A DNA stretch of 64,000 nucleotides, from positions 124,001 through 188,000 of the forward strand of contig ADNK01001197.1 in NCBI GenBank assembly GCA_000320545.1, given 5' to 3'. Below, piece after piece: positions 12,454-23,812 of the stretch. The notes below the pieces were generated by a model, which saw nothing but the letters and a program-made list of their open reading frames with translations, was not told the origin of the DNA and made no database searches. Made by a program: the position numbers and the translations under genes. Every line of letters begins with the position of its first letter. The first letter of the stretch is position 1. The stretch comes from Bigelowiella natans CCMP2755 (taxonomy: Eukaryota; Cercozoa; Chlorarachniophyceae).

Positions 12454-13500
12454 GCAAGTGTTACTTTCAACAATCCCCAGAACAATAGTAATATATGACA
12501 TTATTGTGCGTATTCGGCTGCTGTATCATCACCAATGGGCTTGATGATCACCTCATTAATGATACTAACCCATTCCTACCTGGCTATACACACGTCCCAA
12601 ACACGTCCGGGTACGGCAAGAGAAGACCTTTGAACGCACATAAGCAAGTAAGCAACACATACAACTGTAAATAAAAGCTAGTGTTCAGATACGAGTTTTT
12701 GATGAATACTAATCAAATCCAACGAATGATGCCGAACCAAAGTGCTCCGATTGATATACAAACTGAACCAGCGACGAGCGGGGGCCTCCTGCCATACCTA
12801 CAATGTAAATATAGATATAAGTATAAGTATACTTTAAGATATCAGGCACCTCATTGTCCCCCCCTCCTCTTACTCACCAATCGCATAATGGCGCAGCTAT
12901 TAAGGCCCCTAATACAGCTGCTGGAGCTGCGGCCTCCTTGAAGAAGCCAAAACCAAAAGAACTTCGTAAATCATCTCCAGGGAACAAGGCATCGTTGCCT
13001 GCTTCCAGACTGCATAGCATGTAACAGTGTAAAAGCCACCATATCAGACATCCATCCTTTAATGATGATGTGCTTCAAAAACTCACCTTGACAGGGAGAG
13101 AGGAATTATCTCCATTGCGAATGCAATGCAAAACCAGCCAAGCGCTGCCCGCAATGCAGCACAAAGCACCCGGAGGTGAGAACGCCCCTATCGAGCAAAC
13201 GGTGCTCAGACAAAGAGAATTTATCAAAGCTACGAATGATACCTTTTGGATTCGCCGAAGAAGAGGCTTTAATTCCGTAGTCTCAGGTCTTATTGTTCGC
13301 CTCCTGTCGCGTCTATCGTGCTTGGAGTTGCTGACGGCAGCTAAACGTGGAGCTTCAATCGTGTGTACTTCTATCACTCGCTTCATCGGAGTAGAAGACG
13401 TGCAAACCATATTCGGTGTAAAATGTGTGTGCCTGTGAAGGAAGAGCTAATCATTTTGATGACGGGAAATGTTCGTTGTATGATCATCATCTTCATATAT

Positions 13501-13551
<51 letters not shown>

Positions 13552-13959
13552 GTAACTCGCATCCAAGCTGATGATGCATCACTAATGAGTTATAAATGCA
13601 AATGCTCATTTTCTTGTTGCCCTAGATGTAACTGGCATTATTTTCCTAAAGAATATGTGATCATACTTTTTATCCGCCTTAGATTGCTTGGTCTTAAACT
13701 TTAGTTTGCGTGGTGTGCTTTCCTCCCCAGCAGATTCAATGAGTGCTAGAGTCATTAACCCAGTAGTTTCATCGATCTTGTCGGCTTGACGAGATTTTAA
13801 TGGCTCGGGATCTCTAGTGACTTCTTTCAGCACGTCCGTAAGACGGATCTTGGTTTTAATTTTGTGCGATGGGGATACGGGCGTTCGGCGGCTGGAGTTC
13901 TCATGATGATGGAAGGTTCTACCAGTCGCTTTTTGAGGGGGAGTTTGGATTTCCATCAT
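9408..13959 (-). CDS. Sugar-porter family MFS transporter
   Basis: A predicted 12-TM proton or facilitated solute carrier in a cell membrane. About fourteen minus-strand exons join in phase, for example 13667-13959, 13243-13432 and 13087-13187. Sugar-porter signatures appear in order: DWYGRRPP after TM2; ARIIIGAGSGLLSVAVPVYV then SEISRPDHRGK at TM4-5; APWRVMSGI at TM6; LLPESPRWLF in the central loop; ALVPLSFFLDTPGKRKIISL at TM8; SLGPMVWIYLPEMLPYNLR at TM10; and a C-terminal EGEAKTLESLEELS replacing the usual PETKG..LEEI. The cytosolic N-terminus is long (about 160 residues) and basic, and a Gly/Asn-rich insert (ARGGGWGGARAGGDS) precedes TM6. The TM7 loop is unusual. TAA is at 9408-9410. Nearly every intron carries a microsatellite. 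The substrate cannot be told from sequence. It lies head to head with the plus-strand gene at 14414. Confidence 0.88.
10212..10237. repeat. (GT)n microsatellite at a splice site
   Basis: This lies in the transporter intron between the exon ending ANFSFLQ and the one starting LVLATAISCS. On the minus strand it begins within 15 nt of the donor. Confidence 0.85.
10567..10600. repeat. (ACT)n microsatellite
   Basis: On the minus strand it is a GTA repeat that starts at the donor of the transporter intron after FGIIQSI. The donor itself is the first GTA unit. Confidence 0.85.
11157..11190. repeat. (TAG)n microsatellite
   Basis: It lies 8 nt upstream of the acceptor of the transporter exon beginning VAMEKIQNVALKW (minus strand, TAC units before TCGTGCAG). 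Confidence 0.85.
11597..11633. repeat. (GA)n microsatellite
   Basis: In the transporter intron before the LLPESPRWLF exon; a (CTA)n tract (11828-11852) sits at the other end of the same intron beside the donor. Confidence 0.85.
12419..12453. repeat. (TAG)n microsatellite
   Basis: It lies immediately before the acceptor of the exon encoding IIIGAGSGLL. A poly-Thr reading of this tract is blocked upstream by a TAA and is not coding. Confidence 0.85.
13503..13551. repeat. (TA)n microsatellite
   Basis: About 24 TA units lie in the first transporter intron (13433-13666). Confidence 0.92.
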
Positions 13960-14413
13960 CGAGAGGGTGACCTCCTAAAGCAGAGGATAGATATTGCTGC
14001 CTTCTTCTAGCTCGTGCAGCACCGAGCGGAGAACAATCGACAACTCGGAGCAGGGGAGGGTCGTTGACGATGAGGAGCACAAAGTGACTGTTAGCTAATG
14101 ATATTTAAGATTTTTTGGTTATTCTATAGGGATTTCCGATATTAAAATAACTGCCATTTTATATCTACGACATTAATTTTTAACCTACTAACTAACTTAT
14201 AATGAATAAGCAGAGCTCCAACGGAACGTGGAAATTCGGAAGAATACCCTGAACGTGGTCGTCGTGTTCACGACAACGAACGAACGATGGCCGACAGACG
14301 GGGAAGGAGGCGGATGATCATGATGATGATGATGGCAACCCGCTCTTGAAGCGTTGGTCGAAATAGACAAAGTATCACCACCTAACGCCTGGGCATCAGA
14401 GCGTTCGTTGTCC
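13960..14413. promoter_or_regulatory. Likely bidirectional promoter region
   Basis: Only 454 bp separate the start codon of the transporter (minus, 13959) from that of the divergent plus-strand gene (14414). No third gene fits. The left part is mixed and the middle (14095-14200) is AT-rich. I see a short (ATG)n tract near 14318-14335 but no diagnostic core element. Confidence 0.4.
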
Positions 14414-14996
14414 ATGGATCAAAATAATCCAAGACGAAAGCAACACCTCCACCGTTTGATGCGAGTCACGGTGCTATGCTGCACGCTCGTCACGTTTTGT
14501 AAACGTACATCTATTCCTCAGCATTCTGGGTAACTACGACTACTGATACACAATCTCAAGAAACCATGAGTGAGTGAGCTTACTACCAAGCAATTTTTTT
14601 TAGATCGACGAGAACCACATCCCGAGGCTGCAGCCGCTGCCGTGTCGAAATTGTAAATAGAATTCGCGGGGGGTGGGATGCTACTCCATATGGCCGGGGT
14701 GTATACCTCCACAATAACCCGCTACTGAACCACTCTGATTCAGAGCCTTTGGAACCACGAGAATACGGTTCTTAGCCTATGGTCCATAACGCCCTATGTT
14801 TGTGTATGCTCTGTGTACGGGTTTGTGTGAGGTGGCGAGATGCATGAACGTGTGTGTTAATTTGTGACAATCTAATTTCCAGTTAACGGGCGTCCAGTCT
14901 TCGATGATGATACTGACCAAAACGAGCCTGCTTCCCAGGAAGACAATCTGTACTTAAACACAAGCTAATACCGTACTCCTCCTCCTCCTCCTCCTC

Positions 14997-15034
<38 letters not shown>

Positions 15035-17215
15035 GCTATGCCCTCCCACTATCGTTGTCGATTTTTCCGTCATCCCTCACTACTACCACCACCAACTACA
15101 GCAAACTGCCTCCCTGCCTAGCTACTAGAGCTACTGCTGCTGCCGACATGGCATTATCGATAACACTGACAGAATACTCATACAACATCTATCACCAATA
15201 TGCTAGATCTGAAATCTCGACACTGACGAACAGCTCGCGCGACTGGGATCCTGATGCTCGGTAGAATCAAGTGGTCGTGCAAAGATATGGGGTGGTAGGA
15301 AGTAGTGGTAGTGGGAGGAGGAGTAATCCACATGCTAGCTATTTGTAGATAACAACCGTGGTACAATTTTGCCTACTACTAGCCGAAAACGACTGTGTTC
15401 GATAATTGACTTATTATTTCAGTGGACCTCCAATAAAAACACCAAACATGGAGTTACAGCACCACCTTGAGTCATGGGTATTGCAATTTCAGTCACACAA
15501 TCGTGTGGAATAGTGTAAGCGAATGTGTATATCGATGATGCTTTGGTGCTCACCACCACCACCACCACCAGGTTCAACAACTTGAAGCTATCAACGCTAC
15601 GAGAGACGATATGACCTTCTACAACTCTACCCGTTGGGTAATGACGATGATGATGATGATGATGATGATGATGATATACGACTAGCAGTGGACGATGAGT
15701 GAATGATAACACGGCACCATGTTCTATCAGCTGCTCGTACTTCAATTTGCCATTGCTTAATGGTTGTGTTGCTTAATGGCTGTGCTGATCAGGATCTGTG
15801 CTGGAAGTTCGTCAACTCAATAGCGCCAGAGGTGAAGATGATGATTATCATGCTCATTACACCAACACTTCCTCGCCATTATCGATGTTGCAGGACATCG
15901 AAAAGAAGGTGGATATGGAGGAAATGACAGAGATGTACGTTTTATCGATTTTGATCTTGAACCAAAGCGCACTATTTACACTATCGCTGTTTGGCACAAT
16001 TTCAAGGGTATGCAAGAGTAATGCAAAGGTGGATTATTTGTTGAAGAGCATTAGGCGATGTGCCACGTAATAATCTACAGTATACTATTACAATATAGTG
16101 TTACTACTATTGGACTACTGAATCTCAAACGACAAATCCATCAGAGGTCGGGGTGTGAAACAGCTTATCGACACGCACTTCAACTATGCAGGATTTGAAT
16201 TCTGGTAGTAAAGATTTGGTGCAATGAGCCTCTTCGTTGCCATAGCTTGTAACTTAATTGAGTCTGTTTCCATTTTTTGTCCAGGGAACATGTGGTGAAA
16301 AGCGGAGATTTCAAACCATCAACGAGCCGTGATGCTAGGTCTTCATTTCCAAACATCTTCGCTAATGACTCGTTGGCTCCTCCAGGATACTGTTTTTGTT
16401 TCTCCCCGTAGTCTTTATTCGTGGCGCTTGAGCATCATTTTGCTGCTACGCATCGGAGCTGCCTTGATAATTTTTGCCAGGAATGTATTCATTTTTGGCC
16501 GTCCTATCGATGCTCATTAGCAATTCGTGACTACAGACTGTGTTTTAAAAAATGTGCCTCCTCACGGTAGTCGTGTCTTTGTTCTTCTAGGTATGAAATG
16601 CACTTTGCATATCACAAGGTAGCAGTCGAAAATCGGTGCTAATTGCTAATATTGCATCATCTTAAATCAAATTCTATACACCTTGTAAGTTATCAGTAAG
16701 CATGATCATCCGTTTTGTTTTTTTCCCGTTTTTTCGGGTTGTAAGCTGCTACTTTCTGGCGTTATTATCGTGCACAGGGAAGGTGGAGGTTTCCAAGCAT
16801 TTCAGACCGCATGAAGGAGGGGTAATAATATAGTTTGAACGGGACTAAAGAGTCGCTGTGCTATAAGTTTCCTAGTGACTATGTGATATCTGGTTACATC
16901 CATTCAATCGTCCATTTATCAGATGGCTAAAGCCTAATGGAGAAGTCATGTTCAAACCTGGACATATTCTATACTCTACCAGAGAAAATGGATTAGGCGA
17001 CCCCGTCAGTAAGCAGTAAATTCTTATAGCCATCTTCTCGTCACATAATGTCGATCAGCCCTTAGTTTGGGGGGATTTGGCATATAACAGGTGTCTATTG
17101 ATTCCGATTACGAAATGTATCCAAAGCCAAAGCATGTTCCACAGGAACTATGGGACAAACACAAACATAGGTAAATAGTCATTTCTGCTGGCACACGCAC
17201 TACAGGCAGACAAAG

Positions 17216-17261
<46 letters not shown>

Positions 17262-17500
17262 CATGTGCTAGAAAGTAGACCCCTTGAAATTCATAAATGT
17301 TTGTAAAACATGTTTATTGATCAGGTTGGAGGACTCAGGTAGGACTAACAACACAGCTAAATCTAACAAACAAAAATTACGTTCAAAATTGAGGTTATAA
17401 ATGTTTTTGTTTTAAAGGTCCCGAACATTTTCCCCCATCGCCTAGTTATTCGTCGGCTGATTGCAGTGACATGGATGTCCCGAATTACTACACCTTGTAG
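14414..17500 (+). CDS. Signal-anchored or secreted protein of unknown family
   Basis: At least ten plus-strand exons, most joining in phase: 14414-14498, 14883-14949, 15102-15260, 15423-15477, 15572-15632, 15793-15934, 16285 onward, one or more near 16790-17010, about 17095-17171, a 14-nt microexon at 17325-17338, and the last to TAG at 17498-17500. The start region has a basic N-terminus (NPRRKQHLHR) followed by a hydrophobic stretch (VTVLCCTLVTFF), suggesting a signal peptide or type II anchor. Later pieces include YSYNIYHQYARSEISTLTNS, VQQLEAINATRDDMTFYN with N-glycosylation sequons, WLKPNGEVMFKPGHILYSTR and YPKPKHVPQELWDKHKHR. The exon 7-9 joins are not settled. I recognise no domain. Microsatellites fill introns 2, 5 and the one before the microexon. 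Confidence 0.65.
14979..15034. repeat. (CTC)n(TAC)n compound microsatellite
   Basis: In intron 2 of the plus-strand gene starting at 14414, about 30 nt after the donor. Confidence 0.9.
15643..15676. repeat. (GAT)n microsatellite
   Basis: In intron 5 of the plus-strand gene at 14414-17500, starting about 10 nt after the donor. Confidence 0.9.
17218..17262. repeat. (GA)n microsatellite
   Basis: In the intron that precedes the 14-nt microexon of the plus-strand gene. Confidence 0.9.
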
Positions 17501-18380
17501 TGAGGCTTCATGCTGTGTTGTACATATGCAAGTTGCTGTCGCTATTAATCCCCAGCCAATCCATGCATCAGCCTCATTGCTATCGTCAAAAACGTCCACT
17601 TAGCTTGCATTGTCGTCTGCAGTACTCTATGTGGTGTGTAGCTAGAGCCCACTAATGTGGTTCGATTCGGTCGATGTTAACGTTAGCAACAGCTAGCAGA
17701 CAGTTTCAATTGCACGCTGCGATCTTAGTTACTTACGCTAGCTAGCTAGCTAGTATGCATGCAGAGCGTAGCATGTGCAATATAAGAGACGCGATCGCAA
17801 TCTTGCATTTGTCGTATTTGCCACGGGACTCTCTAACTTTCCAAGCTGATAAGCTCATTTACCACGTGTAAACCACTAGTAGACTAGAATGTCATTTGAG
17901 TTTTATTGGCGCGAAAGCTATATAAAAGCCATGCTAGCATGCAAACTTAAGTTAGAAATCTAATCTAACTAGCATTGCGGCCGACGAATCTAGTCATCGA
18001 CAGTAGCAAAGCGACCAATCTAGCAAAGCAGCAAATCACGTTGCTTCTAGGTTATTAGTGCATCATCATCATATCTAGACATACCATAGTGTGCATGTTG
18101 CTGCACACTATCACAATGTTCCGCCTTGATTCCAACGACAGCCATGCATCCTTTGAAGCGATGTGATGATACAGCACAACCAGCGCAGTACGTACTATGT
18201 ATATATGCGCGACAGCGACGCACACAATTGTGCAATACATTTTCCAGTACATCTCGTCTCAGTTGCAATTGTTGTTTTCAAGGTAAAACAATGGTAATAA
18301 CAACAACTATCTTTAAGTTTCTTTGCTGCATCAAGAAACGTGACTATCCCAACTCTTTCTCATTTTATCTTTCCTCCTGT
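17501..18380. other. Intergenic, CTAG-rich island
   Basis: Between about 17630 and 18060 there are many CTAG/GCTAGC words, including a GCTA run near 17740, with GCATGC at 17755. The convergent ends of the plus-strand gene and the coiled-coil gene meet here. Short open frames at 18047-18398 have no supporting evidence. Confidence 0.5.
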
Positions 18381-19064
18381 CTTCTTCCCTGCTTTTAGGC
18401 GTGCGGCGAGATCATCTTCTTGCTCCTTTTTACCCTGAATGCGATTCAAACATCATTATCTGAGCCTGTTTATCTATACTTTGGATATAATTCAAACAAC
18501 ACCACCTGCAATACTCTAGCTTTGATCCGTTCTCTAGCTTGTTGTAGCTTTTTCTTGAATCGAATTTGAAGCCTCACTATGCACCTAATTGTGTTCAGTG
18601 AAATTGTCCGCTTCTTCCCTGCTTTTAGGCGTGCGGCGAGATCATCTTCTTGCTCCTTTTTACCCTGAATGCGATTCAAACATCATTATCTGAGCCTGTT
18701 TATCTATACTTTGGATATAATTCAAACAACACCACCTGCAATACTCTAGCTTTGATCCGTTCTCTAGCTTGTTGTAGCTTTTTCTTGAATCGAATTTGAA
18801 GCCTCACTATGCACCTAATTGTGTTCAGTGAAATTGTCCGCTTCTTCCCTGCTTTTAGGCGTGCGGCGAGATCATCTTCTTGCTCCTTTTTACCCTGAAT
18901 GCGATTCAAACATCATTATCTGAGCCTGTTTATCTATACTTTGGATATAATTCAAACAACACCACCTGCAATACTCTAGCTTTGATCCGTTCTCTAGCTT
19001 GTTGTAGCTTTTTCTTGAATCGAATTTGAAGCCTCACTATGCACCTAATTGTGTTCAGTGAAAC
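18381..19064. repeat. 230-bp tandem triplication of a terminal coding segment
   Basis: The same 230-bp unit occurs almost three times, with landmark GCTTTTAGGC at 18391, 18621 and 18851. The copies look identical over the full unit by eye, so the duplication is recent. Each copy encodes on the minus strand a basic segment (SLNTIRCIVRLQIRFKKKLQ) ending ELYPKYR and a TAA. Copy 3 (18930-19064) is the real end of the long coiled-coil frame. In copies 2 and 1 the same segment follows a different leader (AARLKAGKKRTI). The unit is not a multiple of 3, but each copy ends in its own stop. Confidence 0.9.
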
Positions 19065-22000
19065 TACGGGTCTCTCTCTCTTTGCTGGAGCGGTCTCATC
19101 CCCAGGCATATGGATTCCTTCCGCTTTGTCACCTACACGTACCAGCCTATCTTGTCCATTTAAGGCGTCGAATTTAGCATGATCTACAGTACTAGCCTTT
19201 TTCTGGAAGGGATCGTCATTTTCTTGCTCCTTTCTTGTTTCCATGGACATCTTGATCATATCCGTTTTTTGGTCGTCACGAGCATCTTCATTGGCCATCT
19301 CCTCTGGTTTGCTCTCCCCATCGGCGACAGCGTCAGTATCTATCTCTTGTCTTGTGTTGAAATCATTGAAAGAGGCCTTGCGAGCGACGTTTGAATTCAT
19401 GCTGCCAAAGGATGTGGGAGAAGGACTGGAGAAATCACACGCACGACGATCTGCAGCCTCGTGCCATTTTTCTACACCCAGAAATCCATAGTGCTCTATA
19501 AATTCTGGCAATGAATATTTGTGCCCATCTTCGCCAATTCGCAGCTCCATGCGCCTATCTAAAGGGCCAGCTTCGATCCAAGGTTTAGCACTACCGTAGA
19601 ACTTAATGAAATCAAAAAGAGTGTACATGTTGTTGTCGCCATCCATACGCTTCTCTTTGCGGGAGAGTTCTGAGGGCATCATGCCTTTTCTCTTTGCTTC
19701 CACTTCAATCTTGAGCCTGGTTGGCACTGCCTCCGCATCACCCTGTTTACTAGCGTTCTTGCCCTCCGTACCTTGGGATGCTGTCTTCTTCAACCTTGGA
19801 GAAGAGCTATGGCCCTTTTGTTGAAGCTTTTTGTTACGTTCGTCATCATCTTGACTTGCCTCAGCAGCTATTTTCTCGTCACCTTCCTCCTCCCCCACTT
19901 CATCTATTGAATGCAGTTCATCGGTGGCAGTGGGCCTGATCACAGAGATAGTATTTGAGGCGACGCTAATGGCGCTAGTAAATTCAGAGGGGTGCCGATC
20001 CGCCGCAAGATGCCATTTCTCAATCGCCTCTACTGTTCCATAGTGCTCAATAAATTCTTCTACTGTGTAAGAGTGACCATCTTCCGCAAATCGCATTTCC
20101 AGTTGCATTTCCGGTGGCCCCGCTGCTATCCATTGCCGTACTTGCCCGTAAAATTGGTAGAACTCTTCTAGACTGTACAAATTCCCATCTTGGTCTTTTC
20201 GCTTCTCTTCGCGAGAAAGTTCTGAGGACAGTTTCCCCATAGCCTTGGCCTCTTCCTCCTTCTTGATCCTGATGATCTCAGCTTGATCTTCTGCTTTTTT
20301 TTGTGAAGCTTCAGCCTTGTGAGCAGCAGCTTCAGCTCCTGACTTTGCGTTGGCTTCTACATCAATTTTAGCTCTTGCCTTTTCCTCATCGTTCGCCTGT
20401 GCTTTTACTGCAGCTGCAGCTTCTGGCTTACCTTCAGTTTCTGTGGTGAAAGTTTCAGTTTGAACCCCGCTCATCTGGGCCGTGACAGCATCCTTCCCCT
20501 CCTTATTAGCAGTCGCGGTTGCGTCAATTTTAGCCTTCACTGCCTTGGCTTCAGCGTCAAGTTGCGCCATTTTCTCTTTTGCTTCTCCATTTACTGTCTC
20601 CTTGTCCTTGATTGCTTTCTTTAGAGCCTCTTCAACCTGTATCCTGCTTCTTCGCGCACGAGCGACCTCATCAGCCTCCTTTTCCTTGTTCAGGGAGGAC
20701 TCTGCTGCTGCTGTCTCGCTAGAGGCTGCACTTGTGAATTCCGAAGAACGGCGGTCAGCAGCCTCGTGCCACAACTCTACACCCTGTACCATATCATGCT
20801 GCACGAATTCTTCAAGCGAATACATGTGTCCGTCGTCTGCTAGCCGCATCTCAAGTCTCTTTTCAGCGGGTCCAGCTACAATCCACTGGTCCACGCCGCC
20901 ATAGAACTCGAAAAACTCGTTTAGTGTATAGTGCTGCCCGTTAGAGTCGCGTCGTCTCTCTGCGCGTGAAATCTCCGAAGGCAATCTACCGAGTGAGAAT
21001 GCAGTGTACTGCATAGTTTTCAGGCGAATGCTTTCAATCTCTGCCAAGCGTTTTTCCAGCTGTTTTAATGCACGAGTTTCTTTCTGTTTCTCCTCCTCGA
21101 GCTGGGTCTTCTTTTCATCTACCTTCACTCTTCTCATGGACTTTGTTTCGACTCCCCCTGAAGTAGCAGCACTTTCTTTACTTACGATACCATTATCATC
21201 ATCATCATCTTTGCCTTGAACGTTCACTGTACCACTCACTGTTTCAAGATTATTCTGCTGCGTCGCCTTTGCTGCCAATGCAGATGCTGCTTCTATTTTG
21301 CTGCTTCCACCTTCAAAGTTGCCTTGTTGTTGTTGTTGTTGTTGCATTTTTGCTTCCTTTCTTTCTCTTTCCGTATTCTTTCCTTGAGAAGAAGAATCCG
21401 CCCCTGATGCCACATTATATCCTGCTGCTACTTCACCTCCTACTTTCTTCTCCAACCGTTGTTTTTCCTCTTGTATATTTACAATTCTCTTCTCCTCAGT
21501 TTCAACACTTAATTCCTTTGGCGCTGCGAAATCTGTCAATTTTTCTCCCTTCGTTTCAACATTGGATTTTGTATCATTTAATGTAGCATCTATCTCTTCC
21601 TTCGTTCCATCCGTTGGGTTCTGCTTCATATCTTTTCCAGTGTCTGATACGAGCTTGACTGTATGCTTCTTCTCAGCCGCAACTGCTGTTGCATCCACTG
21701 TGGCGTCAGTGACCTCATTATTGGTTAGAGACTCTTTTGCATCGACATTGACTTTACCATTTTCCTGGTCTCTATCTAGCTTGATTTTATCTTGGTCTTT
21801 GGTATTATCCTCTGCCTGAAGCCTGTTGTCGTCCTTCTCTGGAGAATTAGTTTGTTCTCTTTCCAATACATGCCCTGCTTTAGCTTGGTTTGTCATCAGC
21901 GACGATTCAATGTCTTCTTCGCCCTGTTTTGCATCCGCCGCCTCAGCTTTACCTTTCGTTCCTGAACCCCCTTTCGCATTTCCCACAGCTTCTGCTTTCG

Positions 22001-22935
22001 CTGTTGCTGCTTTCTTCGTATTTGCATCTGACTCATCATCATCTACCTTAGTTACTACTCCAGGCTGCTGCTGGTTTTTATTTGCCGCATCATCATTCTG
22101 TGCTACATCTGCTGCTACCACTGCTGCCGTCACCTCAGTTTCTTCCTTGGACTGATACTTTGCTGCTTTGACATTCTTTGTGTCGGCCTCATCTTTCAAT
22201 TTCTGCTCGGCTGCAGCCTTCGCTGATGCTCTAGCTCGAGCTTCTTCCCTCTCCCGTGTTTCCTCCTCCGCCTTAGCCTTTGCTTCTTCCTTCTGCTTTG
22301 CCTCCTCAGCCTTAGCCCTTGCTGCTTCCTTCTTCTTTGCTTTCTCGGCCTTAGCCCTTGCTGCTTGCTTCTTCTTTGCTTTCTCGGCCTTAGCCCTTGC
22401 TTCTTCTTCCTTCTTTGCCTCCTCAGCCTTAGCCCTTGCTTCTTCCTTCTGCATTGCCTCCTCGGCCTTAGCCCTTGCTTCTTCTTTCTGCTTTGCCTCC
22501 TCAGCCTTAGCCCTTGCTTCTTCTTTCTTCTTTGCCTCCTCGGCCTTAGCCCTTGCTTCTTCCTTCTTCTTCTTTGCCTCTACAGCTGCGACTTCAGCTT
22601 CTAGCCTCGCTCTTTCTTCGGCCTGTGAAGAAAATATGTTTGTTAGTCTGGTACATTAGGAGGAGGGCCCCAATAAGCTTCTAAGTGGCCAGCAATGAAT
22701 GTATGGTATTACTTGTGAGAAATTCTGATTCTCATTCGCAACATAAAGATTAAGTATTACAGAACTTTTAACGTTAAAGAAGAAGCAGTACTAGTTCCTA
22801 CACATGGACACACCTCGGCTTTCGCCTTCGCTTCTGCTCGTGCCTTTCTCTCCAATTCAGCTTTTTTCTTAGCAGCTTCTATCCTCTTCATACGCTTCTC
22901 GTGCTTCAACTGAGGAGAGATGAAAATATGATTAG

Positions 22936-22979
<44 letters not shown>

Positions 22980-23777
22980 TTATCGAGAGATAGATAGAGA
23001 GATAACGCAATTTACTTGTTCACGAATTTTTGATCGCTGGCATCAATTTTAAATTTACAAGAACTCCATTTCGAAACCAAGTCTTTCCTTCACACTAATT
23101 CATAAACTCTCATACCCTTGCCCGCTCATTCTTCTTTCTTTTCTGTTCTGCAGCTTTGCGCTCCTCCTCTTCAATCCTTAACCTTTTCCTCTGCGAATCC
23201 ACCAACAAGAATACAAATTATAATTCATTTAAATGAGCGTTCTGGGTGTATTATAAGGTTGTTGTGTGTATTCTTCTAACTTCCTCTTCCTCCCGCTTGA
23301 GTTTCTCCTCCAGGGCCTATTCATAGTTGTATCAGGAGTTTTAAAAGAACGTGCGATGCATATTCGTATATGTATTATTTCATATATCTACCTTTTTCTC
23401 CGCTTCTTTTCGCTTTTGTTCCTCCTCCCGCCTCCTCTCCCTCTGATATATTTACATGATTTTGTTTCAAACAAAAGAAAATAAATGTGAGCAATGATAA
23501 TGTATGCGGGCGTACATGAACATATATATTACTATCACAAACAACCTCTGCTCGAGTCTTTTCCATATGATTTACTTGCTGTGTATTACATATATGGAGA
23601 GACAAAACAGCTCAGATTTAAAATCCAACAAAATGGTTTTTAATGGGGTAACCTGCTCGAAAGCATGAAGATCAAATGCCAATTTGAGAGCATTTCTACG
23701 AGATTCCAGAACGGTAATTTCGTCATTTAATCTCCTGATTTCCCTCTTGTCCGAATTAGAGAGAATCTGACAAAGAC

Positions 23778-23812
<35 letters not shown>

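Noticed and set aside
12227-12457. Poly-Thr N-terminus in front of the MFS motif IIIGAGSG
   Set aside because: A TAA lies just upstream in that frame, and joining across the microsatellite to the exon at about 12590-12680 restores the transporter frame.
17655-17670. B-box-like GGTTCGATTC
   Set aside because: No T stem or acceptor stem pairs around it, and the final CC is missing.
22168-22659. Plus-strand Ser/Ala/Phe-rich open frame of 163 codons
   Set aside because: It is the antisense reading of the Lys/Glu/Ala helix repeat of the coiled-coil gene.
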